Of a stretch of DNA of 12,227 nt, positions 4,600 through 12,227 are shown piece by piece. Position 1 is the first letter of the stretch; every line of letters starts with the position of its first letter. The translations under genes were made by a program, and so were the position numbers. The notes under the pieces were generated by a model. It was given only the letters and a program-made list of their open reading frames with translations, was not told where the DNA came from and made no database searches. Source of the stretch: Dehalococcoidales bacterium (GTDB lineage: Bacteria; Chloroflexota; Dehalococcoidia; Dehalococcoidales; UBA5760); the NCBI GenBank assembly GCA_028710655.1, contig JAQTTS010000036.1, positions 1 to 12,227 on the forward strand, written 5' to 3'.

Positions 4600-6285
4600 T
4601 TGAAGGTAGACAAAGCCTCTGATAGAGATGCAACAAGAATCTTAATCGTTGGTGGTGTAGCGGGGGGAGCCTCGTGTGCAGCCCGGGCGAGAAGACTTTC
4701 AGAAAGGGCTGAGATTATCATCTTCGAACGCGGTCCGTATGTATCGTTCGCTAATTGCGGTCTACCCTATTACGTGGGTGACGTCATTACCGAAGAAGAA
4801 AAGCTGATAGTAGCCACCCCCGAGCTATTTAGAGAGAGATTCAACATTCAGGTACGTACGCAAAGCAATGTCACCGCTATTGATCGCGATAAACGGGAAA
4901 TCGAAGTAGAGGATTTGAGGACTTCGGCTAAATATCGTGAGCAATATGACGCACTGTTACTGGCTCCCGGGGCCACGCCGGTTCGGCCGCCGCTTCCCGG
5001 TATTAATCTCCCCGGGATACATTCTCTAAGGACAATACCGGACAGTCGTAATATCCGTGACTGGATTACCCGAAATAATGCCAAAAGAGCCGTTATCGTT
5101 GGCGGTGGTTTTGTGGGATTGGAGATGGCGGAAAACCTGCTCAGACGGGGAATTTCGGTGACCATAATCGAAATGCAGGACCATGTCATGCCAGCTTTAG
5201 ATTATGAGATGGCGACGCCGATCCATGACCATTTGATTACCAACGGGGTTTCCCTGCATCTGGAAGATGCCGTTACCGGGTTCGAGCAGAATGATGCTGG
5301 TAAGCTGACCGTAAAAACCAACTCGGGTGAGGACTTTGTTGCCGATCTGGTTATACTGGCGATTGGGGTGCGTCCGGAGGTTGATCTGGCTAAAAGGGCA
5401 GGCCTTGAAATCGGGGAAAAAGGCGGCATTCGAGTCGATGACCGAATGCAGACCAGCGATCGTCATGTTTGGGCAGTCGGTGATGCTATCGAGGTGCGTG
5501 ATTTTATCTCCGGAGAGTGGAAGGTGACCCCTTTAGCCGGGCCGGCTAATCGTCAGGGAAGAATTGCGGCCGGTAATATCCTGGGGCGTGATTTTACCTT
5601 CCGAGGTGTACAGGCAACGGCGGTATGCGGAGTTCTGGGGATGACGGTCGCCTCTACCGGGCTAACTGAAAACGATCTGGTGTGTTTGCAGAAGAACGGG
5701 CGCAATATTGACTATGAAAAAGTCTATCTGTACCCTGGTCATCATGTCAGCTATTACCCGGGGCAGAGCCGCATTTCCATGAAACTGATTTTCTCCAAAG
5801 ACGATGGCCGCGTACTCGGCGCTCAAGCGGTTGGTCAGCAGGGAGTGGAGAGGAGGATTGATGTTATTGCGACTGCGATACAGAATAATGCGACGGTTTA
5901 TGATCTTGAGGAGGCAGAGTTATGCTACGCCCCGCAGTACGGGGCGGCCAAGGATCCGGTTAATATCGCCGGCATGGTTGCTGCCAATACACTTCGGGGT
6001 GATGCCCCGCTGGCTCACTGGGAGGATGTTAACATTGCTGATGTTTTGATCCTCGACGTGCGCGATCCGTCTGAATATCAATCCGGTCATGTGAAGGGAG
6101 CCCTGAATATCCCCCTCAACGAACTCCGTTCTCGCCTGCACGAACTCCGCCCCGGACAAGAAATCTGGACATACTGTGCTGCGGGCCAGAGGTCGTACTA
6201 CGCGACACGTGTATTGAGGCTTAATGGCTTCAACGCCCGAAACTTGCCCGGAGGTATGAATACTTTCAATAATCTGGCACGATAA
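4600..6285 (+). CDS. CoA-disulfide reductase / NADH oxidase-like flavoprotein fused to rhodanese (CoADR-RHD type)
   Basis: The product has 561 residues from TTG 4600, six bases after AGGAGG (4588-4593), which settles this rare start. Residues about 14-450 are a two-dinucleotide-fold flavoprotein. The FAD site is VGGVAGGAS (17-25), the redox-active Cys53 is in SFANCGLPY (49-57), the NAD(P)H site is VGGGFVGLEMAE (167-178), and the second FAD motif is WAVGDA (291-296). The dimerisation domain runs from about 335 and includes LCYAPQYGAAKDP (441-453). A single Cys in SFxNCGxPY is typical of coenzyme A disulfide reductases and related NADH oxidases or persulfide reductases. Residues about 465-561 are a rhodanese domain with active Cys526 in the loop CAAGQR. 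The fusion matches known CoADR-RHD proteins that reduce CoA or other persulfides and polysulfides with NAD(P)H, so sulfur or thiol redox metabolism in the cytoplasm is likely. The exact electron acceptor cannot be read from sequence. Confidence 0.9.
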   Translation: MKVDKASDRDATRILIVGGVAGGASCAARARRLSERAEIIIFERGPYVSFANCGLPYYVGDVITEEEKLIVATPELFRERFNIQVRTQSNVTAIDRDKREIEVEDLRTSAKYREQYDALLLAPGATPVRPPLPGINLPGIHSLRTIPDSRNIRDWITRNNAKRAVIVGGGFVGLEMAENLLRRGISVTIIEMQDHVMPALDYEMATPIHDHLITNGVSLHLEDAVTGFEQNDAGKLTVKTNSGEDFVADLVILAIGVRPEVDLAKRAGLEIGEKGGIRVDDRMQTSDRHVWAVGDAIEVRDFISGEWKVTPLAGPANRQGRIAAGNILGRDFTFRGVQATAVCGVLGMTVASTGLTENDLVCLQKNGRNIDYEKVYLYPGHHVSYYPGQSRISMKLIFSKDDGRVLGAQAVGQQGVERRIDVIATAIQNNATVYDLEEAELCYAPQYGAAKDPVNIAGMVAANTLRGDAPLAHWEDVNIADVLILDVRDPSEYQSGHVKGALNIPLNELRSRLHELRPGQEIWTYCAAGQRSYYATRVLRLNGFNARNLPGGMNTFNNLAR

Positions 6286-6287
6286 TG

Positions 6288-6316
6288 TTGACTAATAGAA
6301 AACACTCACCTACAAT
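6288..6316 (+). promoter_or_regulatory. promoter of the GYD-domain gene
   Basis: TTGACT (6288-6293), a 17-base spacer and TACAAT (6311-6316) begin two bases after the stop codon of the flavoprotein gene. The GYD gene can therefore be transcribed on its own from about 6323. No inverted repeat is seen in this spacer. Confidence 0.7.
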
Positions 6317-6377
6317 ATAACTCGTGCCTGCTTGACTGACAGTTATTCGGGAAGTCGGTGGGAAAGGAGATAAAGTA

Positions 6378-6671
6378 ATGGCTACCTATATGATGCTGTT
6401 TCATCTTACCGGACGAGGCGTACAGGATATGACGGATAGCCCTACCTACATCGACACAGCCAAGGAGGTCTTTCGGAACTTGGGGTCAAAGGTGAAGGAT
6501 TTCTATATGCTGATGGGGCACTATGATATGGTCTTCATCGTAGAGTCGCCGAGCTACGAAACTGTCGCTAAGGCTGCGCTTACTTTAGACTCCCTGGGCA
6601 GCATGCGCACCGAGACCATACGTGCCTTCACCGAGGATGAGTACCGGAAGATTATTGCTGACCTGAAGTAG
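6378..6671 (+). CDS. GYD-domain protein
   Basis: The product has 97 residues from ATG 6378, eight bases after AAAGGAG (6363-6369). It fits the small GYD family, ferredoxin-like dimeric alpha-beta proteins of about 95-105 residues. The first strand is MATYMMLFHLTGRGVQDM (1-18). A helix follows with TAKEVFRNLGSKVKDFYMLM (27-46). The GYD-type motif appears here as GHYD (47-50), followed by strand MVFIVESP (51-58) and helix YETVAKAALTLDSLG (60-74). The C-terminal part reads MRTETIRAFTEDEYRKI. No enzymatic residue is assigned to the family to my knowledge, and its biochemical role is unknown. It is probably cytoplasmic. It sits 92 bases after the CoADR-RHD gene with its own promoter, so any functional link is only positional. 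Confidence 0.82.
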   Translation: MATYMMLFHLTGRGVQDMTDSPTYIDTAKEVFRNLGSKVKDFYMLMGHYDMVFIVESPSYETVAKAALTLDSLGSMRTETIRAFTEDEYRKIIADLK

Positions 6672-7143
6672 CTACTGTTCATTTATGATAGTCCGGCCGG
6701 AGATTGTTGCCCCAGAATGTAGCTCTATTTTTCGGGATTCTGTCTCTCCTCATTGTCGCCTTAAAAAGCGGGGTGAGTCAGGTTTACCCGTCTTGACTTT
6801 TGTCTTCCGGTCGGTTATCCTGCAAATGGTTATTTTAGAAGATAACACCAGCGAGGACCGGGAGTGACGCCAGAGGATAACCTTGTGTGTCTTGGACTCA
6901 CAGACCGTAGTCCTTTTTCAGTTAGTCGGCTACTTTTCTGTGAACAGAGGGCAAGTCGTTTCCCTGTAGTAAAGAAAATCTCTCCAGGTTGATCGTAACC
7001 GTTAATTCACTAAAATATTATGATGCGGTGGTCGGCGCATAAGGAGAAAATTAAAAAGCGTTACTTTGCTTAATTGTGCTATCGAAGGTTCTCTTATTAC
7101 TGCCATGGTAGCCTATTGAAAGAGAGAAGAGGGGATATGCGGA
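6672..7143 (+). other. 472-base gene-free region with several hairpins before carB
   Basis: I see no convincing gene here. A 60-codon ORF at 6685 lacks an RBS and family resemblance. Structures include palindrome TCCGGCCGGA (6692-6701). A nine-pair stem CTTCCGGTC (6804-6812)/GACCGGGAG (6856-6864) encloses GTTATC (6814-6819)/GATAAC (6841-6846). A two-part hairpin is TCACAGA (6898-6904)/TCTGTGA (6937-6943) around GTAGTC (6907-6912)/GGCTAC (6928-6933). A smaller hairpin is ACAG-GGG (6944-6951)/CCCTGT (6962-6967). The overlapping pair GGACT (6894-6898)/AGTCC (6909-6913) followed by TTTTT (6914-6918) is terminator-like and excludes the GTAGTC/GGCTAC hairpin. This could be a 3' end for the GYD transcript or an attenuator-like leader. 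Confidence 0.45.
6989..7016 (+). promoter_or_regulatory. possible carB promoter
   Basis: TTGATC (6989-6994), a 16-base spacer and TAAAAT (7011-7016) would start transcription near 7023, leaving a leader of about 120 bases before carB. It lies downstream of the hairpins at 6804-6967. If it is the main promoter, those hairpins are not part of the carB mRNA. Confidence 0.4.
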
Positions 7144-10100
7144 ATGGCTAAACGTGGTGATATCAGGAAGGTGATGATAATCGGCTCCGGCCCAATTGTG
7201 ATCGGGCAGGCCTGCGAGTTCGATTACTCAGGGACCCAGGCGTGTAAAGCCCTGCGCGGTCTGGGCTATGAAATCGTGCTGGTGAACTCTAATCCGGCAA
7301 CGATCATGACCGACCCCGGGATGGCCGATGTGACCTATATTGAGCCGCTTAATCTTGAGACAATGACGCAGATTATCGAGAAAGAACGCCCTGATGCCCT
7401 GCTGCCTAATCTGGGTGGGCAGACCGGCCTGAACTTGAGCGCCGAGCTGTCGCGGGCGGGGGTCCTCGATAAGTACGGGGTGAAGGTAATCGGCATCGAA
7501 CTTGATGCTATCCGGCGCGGCGAGGACCGCATCGCCTTCAAGGAAACGATGGGCCGTCTCGGTATAGAGATGCCGCGTAGCGAAGCAGTCTACAACATCC
7601 AGGATGCGGAAAGAGTGGCGGCTTCACTGGGCTACCCCGTAGTGGTGCGTCCTGCCTATACCATGGGCGGGACCGGAGGTGGTCTGGTCTACAATGTGGA
7701 GGAGCTGGGCATCGTTGTCAGCCGGGGCATTGCGGCTAGTCTGATCGGACAGGTCTTGATAGAAGAATCTGTCCTGGGGTGGGAGGAACTGGAGTTGGAG
7801 GTTGTGCGCGATGCCAAGAACCAGATGATTACGGTCTGTTTCATCGAGAATGTGGACGCGATGGGGGTGCATACCGGCGACTCATTCTGTACGGCGCCTA
7901 TGCTTACCATCGATAGCGAGCTTCAGAAGCGCCTGCAGGAATACGCTTATCGGATTGTGGAGGCAATCCGGATAATCGGGGGCACCAACGTTCAGTTTGC
8001 GCATGACCCTGTGACCGGCCGGGTCGTCGTGATTGAAATCAACCCCAGGACCTCGCGCTCCTCGGCACTGGCGTCAAAAGCGACCGGATTTCCCATTGCC
8101 TTGATTTCCGCCAAACTGGCTGCCGGCCTTACCCTCGATGAGATTCCATACTGGCGGGAAGGGACTCTCGATAAATACACTCCCTCGGGTGACTATGTGG
8201 TGGTCAAATTCGCCCGCTGGGCCTTTGAAAAATTCCGGGATGCTAAGGACAGACTCGGTACGCAGATGCGTGCCGTAGGCGAGGTAATGAGCATCGGCAA
8301 GAACTATAAGGAAGCCCTGCAGAAGGCGATTCGTTCCCTGGAGAATGGTCGCTACGGGCTGGGCTTTGCCAAAGACTTTAACAAAAAGTCGCTGGATGAA
8401 CTGATGGATATGCTCAGTGAGCCGACCAGCGAGCGGCAGTTTATTATGTATGAAGCCCTGCGTAAAGGTGCCGGTGTTAAGGATCTCTATGCGAAAACCT
8501 ACATTAAGCCCTGGTTTATCACTCAGATGAAGGAGTTGGTGGAACTGGAGGAAAATCTTCTCCAGTACCGGGGGAAGCAGTTGCCGCCCGAGCTCCTCGC
8601 CAGTGCCAAGAGGGACGGTTTTGCCGATAGATATCTTGCCAAGCTTCTCAATGTGCCGGAAAAAGACATCCGTAAGGAACGAATCTCATCAGGTATCGTA
8701 GAGGGCTGGGAAACCGTTCCGGTGAGTGGTGTTGAGGATGCGGCCTACTACTTTTCCACTTATAACGCCCCGGATCGGACGGTAAGCAGCAAGCGGCGGA
8801 AGGTTATGGTGCTGGGCGGTGGGCCGAATCGCATCGGCCAGGGCATAGAGTTTGACTACTGCTGCGTACATGCCGCTTTCTGTCTGCGTGATGAAGGTTA
8901 TGAGACGATTATGGTCAACTGCAATCCGGAGACAGTCTCCACAGATTACGATACCTCGGACAAGCTCTACTTTGAGCCGTTGACCGTTGAGGATGTCCTT
9001 AGCATCTACGAGAAGGAGAAGCCGGAGGGAGTTATCGTCCAGTTCGGCGGTCAGACGCCGCTTAACATTGCTAACGAACTGGCTGAAGCCGGTGTTAGTA
9101 TTCTGGGCACATCGCCGGCGATGATAGACCTGGCTGAAGATCGGGGCCGCTTCCGTCAGATGATGCAGACGCTTGGTATCCCGATGCCGGAGTCCGGCAT
9201 GGCAAGCAATCTGTCGGAGGCACTGGATGTCGCCGGGCGCATCGGGTACCCGCTGATGGTGCGGCCGTCATATGTGCTGGGCGGGCGGGGTATGGAGATA
9301 GTCCCTGACGAGGATATGCTCAGGGAGTATGTTGCCGCTGCTGTGGATGTTACTCCCGACCGTCCCATCCTGATTGACAGGTATCTGGAGAATGCCCTCG
9401 AGGTCGAAGCGGATGCTATTTCTGACGGCAGCGATGCCTTTGTGCCGGCAATAATGGAACATATCGAGCTGGCGGGGGTTCACTCCGGTGACTCCGCCTG
9501 TGTCATTCCTCCGGTGAGCATATCCCCCGAGCATATGAAGACCATTTACGGGTACACCAAGCGGCTTGCTCGGGAGCTCGGGGTAGTCGGCTTGATGAAT
9601 ATCCAGTATGCCATTGCTATGGACACCGTCTATGTCCTGGAAGCAAACCCGCGGGCATCCCGGACCGTACCACTGGTCTCCAAGGTCTGTAACATATCGA
9701 TGGCGCGGCTGGCGACCCAGCTTATGCTGGGTAAAAAAATCGGTGATCTTGATATCAAACCACGTGTGATTCCATACTTCGGAGTCAAGGAAGCCGTCTT
9801 CCCGTTTCCCATGTTTCCCGAGGTAGACCCCATTCTGGGGCCCGAGATGCGCTCTACCGGCGAAGTGTTGGGGATGGCGGACTCGTTTGGTATGGCCTTT
9901 TTCAAATCACAGCAGGCTGCCCAGCAGCTGCTGCCGACCGAGGGTACAGTCTTAATCACTGTCTCAGAGAAGGATCACCCGGCTGTAGTGGAAGTGGCGA
10001 AAGGGTTTGCCAAACTGGGATTTAAGCTCAAAGCGACTGAGGGCACCCATCATTTCTTGGCCGATAAGGGTATCGAGTCTGAATTGATTTTCAAGTTGTA

Positions 10101-10344
10101 CGAGGGCCGGCCCAACATTGTCGACGCTATCATGAACAAGGAAATTCAACTGGTGGTAAATACCCCCGCCGGTAAGCGGGGTAAGTACGATGATTCCTAC
10201 ATTCGTAAGGCAGCCATAAAGTACAAGGTGGCCTATATCACGACCCTGGCGGCTGCTCTTGCCGCTGCCAAGGGAATTGCCGCCTACCAAAAGGGCAAAT
10301 CGGGAGTCCGTTCCATACAGAGCTATCACAAGGACATCGGTTAG
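7144..10344 (+). CDS. carB: carbamoyl-phosphate synthetase large subunit
   Basis: This is the large, ammonia-channelling subunit that makes carbamoyl phosphate from bicarbonate, ammonia (from glutamine via CarA) and two ATP, feeding pyrimidine and arginine synthesis in the cytoplasm. It has 1066 residues, about the usual full length (1073 in E. coli). ATG 7144 follows GAGGGG (7129-7134) by nine bases; the nearer ATG 7136 is out of frame and stops after four codons. The two homologous halves are clear. Each opens with a GxGPxxIGQxxEFDY motif, at about residues 14-29 and about 556-571. Each has an ATP-grasp glycine loop, MGGTGGG near 172 and LGGRGME near 709. Each has an xNPRxSR block, INPRTSRS near 298 and ANPRASRT near 832. 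An oligomerisation region (about 400-550) lies between the halves. The MGS-like allosteric domain begins near 933 (TVLITVSEKDHPAV). No carA is adjacent, so the glutaminase subunit must be encoded elsewhere. Confidence 0.97.
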   Translation: MAKRGDIRKVMIIGSGPIVIGQACEFDYSGTQACKALRGLGYEIVLVNSNPATIMTDPGMADVTYIEPLNLETMTQIIEKERPDALLPNLGGQTGLNLSAELSRAGVLDKYGVKVIGIELDAIRRGEDRIAFKETMGRLGIEMPRSEAVYNIQDAERVAASLGYPVVVRPAYTMGGTGGGLVYNVEELGIVVSRGIAASLIGQVLIEESVLGWEELELEVVRDAKNQMITVCFIENVDAMGVHTGDSFCTAPMLTIDSELQKRLQEYAYRIVEAIRIIGGTNVQFAHDPVTGRVVVIEINPRTSRSSALASKATGFPIALISAKLAAGLTLDEIPYWREGTLDKYTPSGDYVVVKFARWAFEKFRDAKDRLGTQMRAVGEVMSIGKNYKEALQKAIRSLENGRYGLGFAKDFNKKSLDELMDMLSEPTSERQFIMYEALRKGAGVKDLYAKTYIKPWFITQMKELVELEENLLQYRGKQLPPELLASAKRDGFADRYLAKLLNVPEKDIRKERISSGIVEGWETVPVSGVEDAAYYFSTYNAPDRTVSSKRRKVMVLGGGPNRIGQGIEFDYCCVHAAFCLRDEGYETIMVNCNPETVSTDYDTSDKLYFEPLTVEDVLSIYEKEKPEGVIVQFGGQTPLNIANELAEAGVSILGTSPAMIDLAEDRGRFRQMMQTLGIPMPESGMASNLSEALDVAGRIGYPLMVRPSYVLGGRGMEIVPDEDMLREYVAAAVDVTPDRPILIDRYLENALEVEADAISDGSDAFVPAIMEHIELAGVHSGDSACVIPPVSISPEHMKTIYGYTKRLARELGVVGLMNIQYAIAMDTVYVLEANPRASRTVPLVSKVCNISMARLATQLMLGKKIGDLDIKPRVIPYFGVKEAVFPFPMFPEVDPILGPEMRSTGEVLGMADSFGMAFFKSQQAAQQLLPTEGTVLITVSEKDHPAVVEVAKGFAKLGFKLKATEGTHHFLADKGIESELIFKLYEGRPNIVDAIMNKEIQLVVNTPAGKRGKYDDSYIRKAAIKYKVAYITTLAAALAAAKGIAAYQKGKSGVRSIQSYHKDIG

Positions 10345-12227
10345 CTACAGCCGGACAATGGTTACGCCGTCGCCGCCCTCTTTCTGGCTGCCGCAGCGGA
10401 AGTTCATCACCAGAGGGTGAGCGGTAAGAGATGCCCTGACGATGCTGCGTACAGTGCCGCTGCCGATGCCGTGCACAATGCGGACCTCGGTCAGATTAGC
10501 CATAGCGGCATCGTTCAGGAAGCTGTCGAGCTCCACCTCCACCTCATCGGCGCGCCTGCCGCGGAGGTCGAGTTCCAACGAGGCCTTACCTGATCCTGCT
10601 TCGATTCTTACCGGCGCAGACGCCGGAAGCCCTATACCTGCCAGAGAAGCTGTCCTGGCTACCCTGTCAATACTGAGGCTGAGCTTGGCCTGTCCGGCCT
10701 GGACCTCGACCTGCCCGGTCTCCTCAGAAAGCGACAACACCTTGGCCGCAATATTCACTTCCTTCAGCCAGACGGTATCACCGGGGGTGATGCGGCTATC
10801 GTCCGCTGTCTCCGCCCCGGCCGCAGTACTCGCTTTCGGCTGCCAGTGATCGGTCTTAAGCTGCTTCTGCACACTGGCCAGAGCCTGTTTGCTCCGCTCA
10901 ATAACCTCTCTCTTCTTTTCCCGGCGCAGTTCTGATGCTGCCTGTTGGATTTCCCGGTGCAGTTCGGCAGCCTGCTTGACAATCCCGTCCCGGGCTTCCT
11001 GAATAATCCTTTGCTCTTCCACCCGTAGCCGTTTAAGCTCGTTGCTAAGCTCTGCGTTCTGTTTCTCCAGCTTGCCCCGCTGCTGCTCCAGATCATCACA
11101 GAGAGAGTAAAACCTCTGTCTCTCGTTCATCAAGTCGGCAAGCAGTGTCTCCAGCTCCTGGGAGCCTTTTGCCGTCATCTCTCTTGCCCTGGCGATAATT
11201 TCGGCGTTCAGCCCCAGTCGGGCAGCGGTAGCCAGGGCGTTGCTACCGCCGGGGGTACCCACCGATAGGTGGTAGGTCGGCTCAAGAGTAACCGGGTCGA
11301 AGTCGAGGGAGGCGTTCTTAAAGCCCTCTGTGGTGTGGGCGAATGCCTTGAGGTCGCTGTAGTGAGTGGTGGCCACGGTAATCGTTCCCAGAGAGAGGAA
11401 ATGGAGCAGGATGGAACGGGCCAGGGCGGAACCCTCGGCCGGGTCGGTGCTTATGCCTAGCTCATCGAGGAGCACCAAGCTGTTTTCGGTGGCACTGTTA
11501 ATGATGCGGATAATGTTGCCGATGTGCCAGCTGAAGGTGGAAAGCGTCTGTTCGATGCTCTGCTCATCGCCGATATCGGCAAAGATGCCGTCGAAGACGG
11601 GGAGCTGGCTTTCTTCAGAAGCTGGAATTGGTAAGCCAGCCTGCGTCATCAAGCTGAGCAGGCCGATGGTCTTCAGGGCTACTGTCTTGCCCCCGGTATT
11701 CGGACCGGTGATAACCAGTATGGAGAAGTCCTGCCCCATCTCCAGTGTCATCGGCACCGCTCCTACTCCGAGCAGAGGGTGTCTGGCGGCGACCAGTCTC
11801 AGTCCTATATGCCCCGCCGGCTTCTCAGCGGGGGGGATGACTACCGGCTCGCTGGCCCCGAATTTTCCGGCATACCTTGCCTTGGCCAGCGCCAGATCCA
11901 GCTCGGCGACCAGGGTGATATTCCGTGAGATTTCAGCTTCATGCTCCGCTACTCCGGCGCTCAAACCGGCCAGTATCTTATCTATCTCGCGTTTTTCTTG
12001 AATAGTGAGCTCGCGAAGCTCGTTACCCGTCGTCAGGGTAGACCAGGGTTCGATAAAGAGGGTCGCCCCGCTATTGGAGATATCATGCACAATCCCCTTT
12101 ATCTCCTTACGGGCCTCGATTTTGATGGGAATGACATACCTACCCTCCCGCTCGGTAACAATCGGCTCCTGTACCATCATTTGCCCTCTGGGCGGGTTGA
12201 TTATTGAGTGCAGGCGGTTCAGCAAAA
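10345..12227 (-). CDS. mutS2: MutS2 endonuclease/ATPase, N terminus beyond the right edge
   Basis: About 627 C-terminal codons are present; roughly 150-170 N-terminal residues lie outside the window. The TTG near 12225 is an internal codon, not a start. Residue numbers here count from that TTG. A core and clamp region carries EPIVTEREGRYVIPI (20-34). The MutS-type ABC ATPase follows, with Walker A GPNTGGKT (174-181), STFSWHIGNI (229-238) and Walker B LVLLDE (250-255). A coiled coil runs over about 355-460 and is rich in Glu, Gln and Arg. The C-terminal Smr nuclease domain has LDLRG (552-556) and HGIGSG (585-590). MutS2 lacks the mismatch-recognition domain of MutS. In studied bacteria it limits recombination or acts on collided ribosomes. 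After Walker B this copy reads GISTDP, where I recall GAGTDP in most homologues. Its stop codon directly abuts that of carB. Confidence 0.95.
   Translation of the reverse strand, partial: LLNRLHSIINPPRGQMMVQEPIVTEREGRYVIPIKIEARKEIKGIVHDISNSGATLFIEPWSTLTTGNELRELTIQEKREIDKILAGLSAGVAEHEAEISRNITLVAELDLALAKARYAGKFGASEPVVIPPAEKPAGHIGLRLVAARHPLLGVGAVPMTLEMGQDFSILVITGPNTGGKTVALKTIGLLSLMTQAGLPIPASEESQLPVFDGIFADIGDEQSIEQTLSTFSWHIGNIIRIINSATENSLVLLDELGISTDPAEGSALARSILLHFLSLGTITVATTHYSDLKAFAHTTEGFKNASLDFDPVTLEPTYHLSVGTPGGSNALATAARLGLNAEIIARAREMTAKGSQELETLLADLMNERQRFYSLCDDLEQQRGKLEKQNAELSNELKRLRVEEQRIIQEARDGIVKQAAELHREIQQAASELRREKKREVIERSKQALASVQKQLKTDHWQPKASTAAGAETADDSRITPGDTVWLKEVNIAAKVLSLSEETGQVEVQAGQAKLSLSIDRVARTASLAGIGLPASAPVRIEAGSGKASLELDLRGRRADEVEVELDSFLNDAAMANLTEVRIVHGIGSGTVRSIVRASLTAHPLVMNFRCGSQKEGGDGVTIVRL

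Noticed and set aside
6685..6867. 60-codon forward ORF between the GYD gene and carB
   Set aside because: It has no Shine-Dalgarno site and no recognisable family, and it runs through the hairpin stems at 6804-6864. It is more likely chance.
7041..7073. AAGGAG (7041-7046) followed by ATT-AAA-AAG-CGT-TAC-TTT-GCT-TAA as a tiny leader peptide
   Set aside because: It would need a rare ATT start and encodes only seven codons. There is no other support.
7136..7150. ATG at 7136 as the carB start or as a leader peptide
   Set aside because: It is out of frame with carB, encodes only four codons and is too close to the GAGGGG site. ATG 7144 fits the CarB N terminus.
11366..12001. 211-codon ORF antisense to mutS2
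   Set aside because: It is fully inside the conserved mutS2 coding region. The Ser/Pro/Ala-rich translation is typical of a shadow frame in G+C-rich DNA.

Overview
The window looks like a bacterial chromosome segment. A Dehalococcoidia-like member of the Chloroflexota is my best guess. This rests on recalled family resemblance only (the integrase wording HTFRRTFACNL...GGW, a DUF2284 protein, a coenzyme A disulfide reductase with a rhodanese tail, a GYD-domain protein, free use of TTG and GTG starts). No phylogenetic marker in the window settles it. An intact selenocysteine tRNA shows that the organism very probably decodes UGA as selenocysteine, although I found no UGA-interrupted selenoprotein gene here.

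Left part (1-3700): tRNA-Sec (82-177) is followed by an A+T-richer accessory stretch. This carries a DUF2284 Cys-rich putative metal-binding protein, a two-gene operon (small four-helix membrane protein plus chagasin-type cysteine-protease-inhibitor lipoprotein), a zinc-ribbon membrane protein on the opposite strand, a decayed tyrosine integrase whose catalytic Tyr is Phe, and a DUF6512-like membrane protein. A tRNA-Sec gene, cargo genes and a dead integrase together suggest the remains of an integrated element, but I found no second att copy.

Middle part (3700-6700): a SnoaL/NTF2-like protein diverges from the DUF6512-like gene, with two good sigma-70 promoters back to back. A 336-base gap then holds a strong inverted repeat and a roughly 104-base segment that can fold as a three-way junction. 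Next come a CoA-disulfide-reductase-like flavoprotein fused to rhodanese (561 aa) and a GYD-domain protein with its own promoter. Both of the last two genes have good Shine-Dalgarno sites.

Right part (6700-12227): a 472-base leader with several hairpins precedes carB (1066 aa), the large subunit of carbamoyl-phosphate synthetase, with no carA next to it. carB runs head-on into mutS2, which is cut by the right edge of the window. Their stop codons touch with no spacer.

The regulatory pattern is the most distinctive thing here. Several promoters match TTGACA-N17-TATAAT closely, and three of them have short inverted repeats lying in the spacer between -35 and -10. Two promoters also share a 15-base sequence over the -35 box. 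I see no CRISPR array, intact insertion sequence, rRNA or defence system, and no clearly novel multi-gene system.
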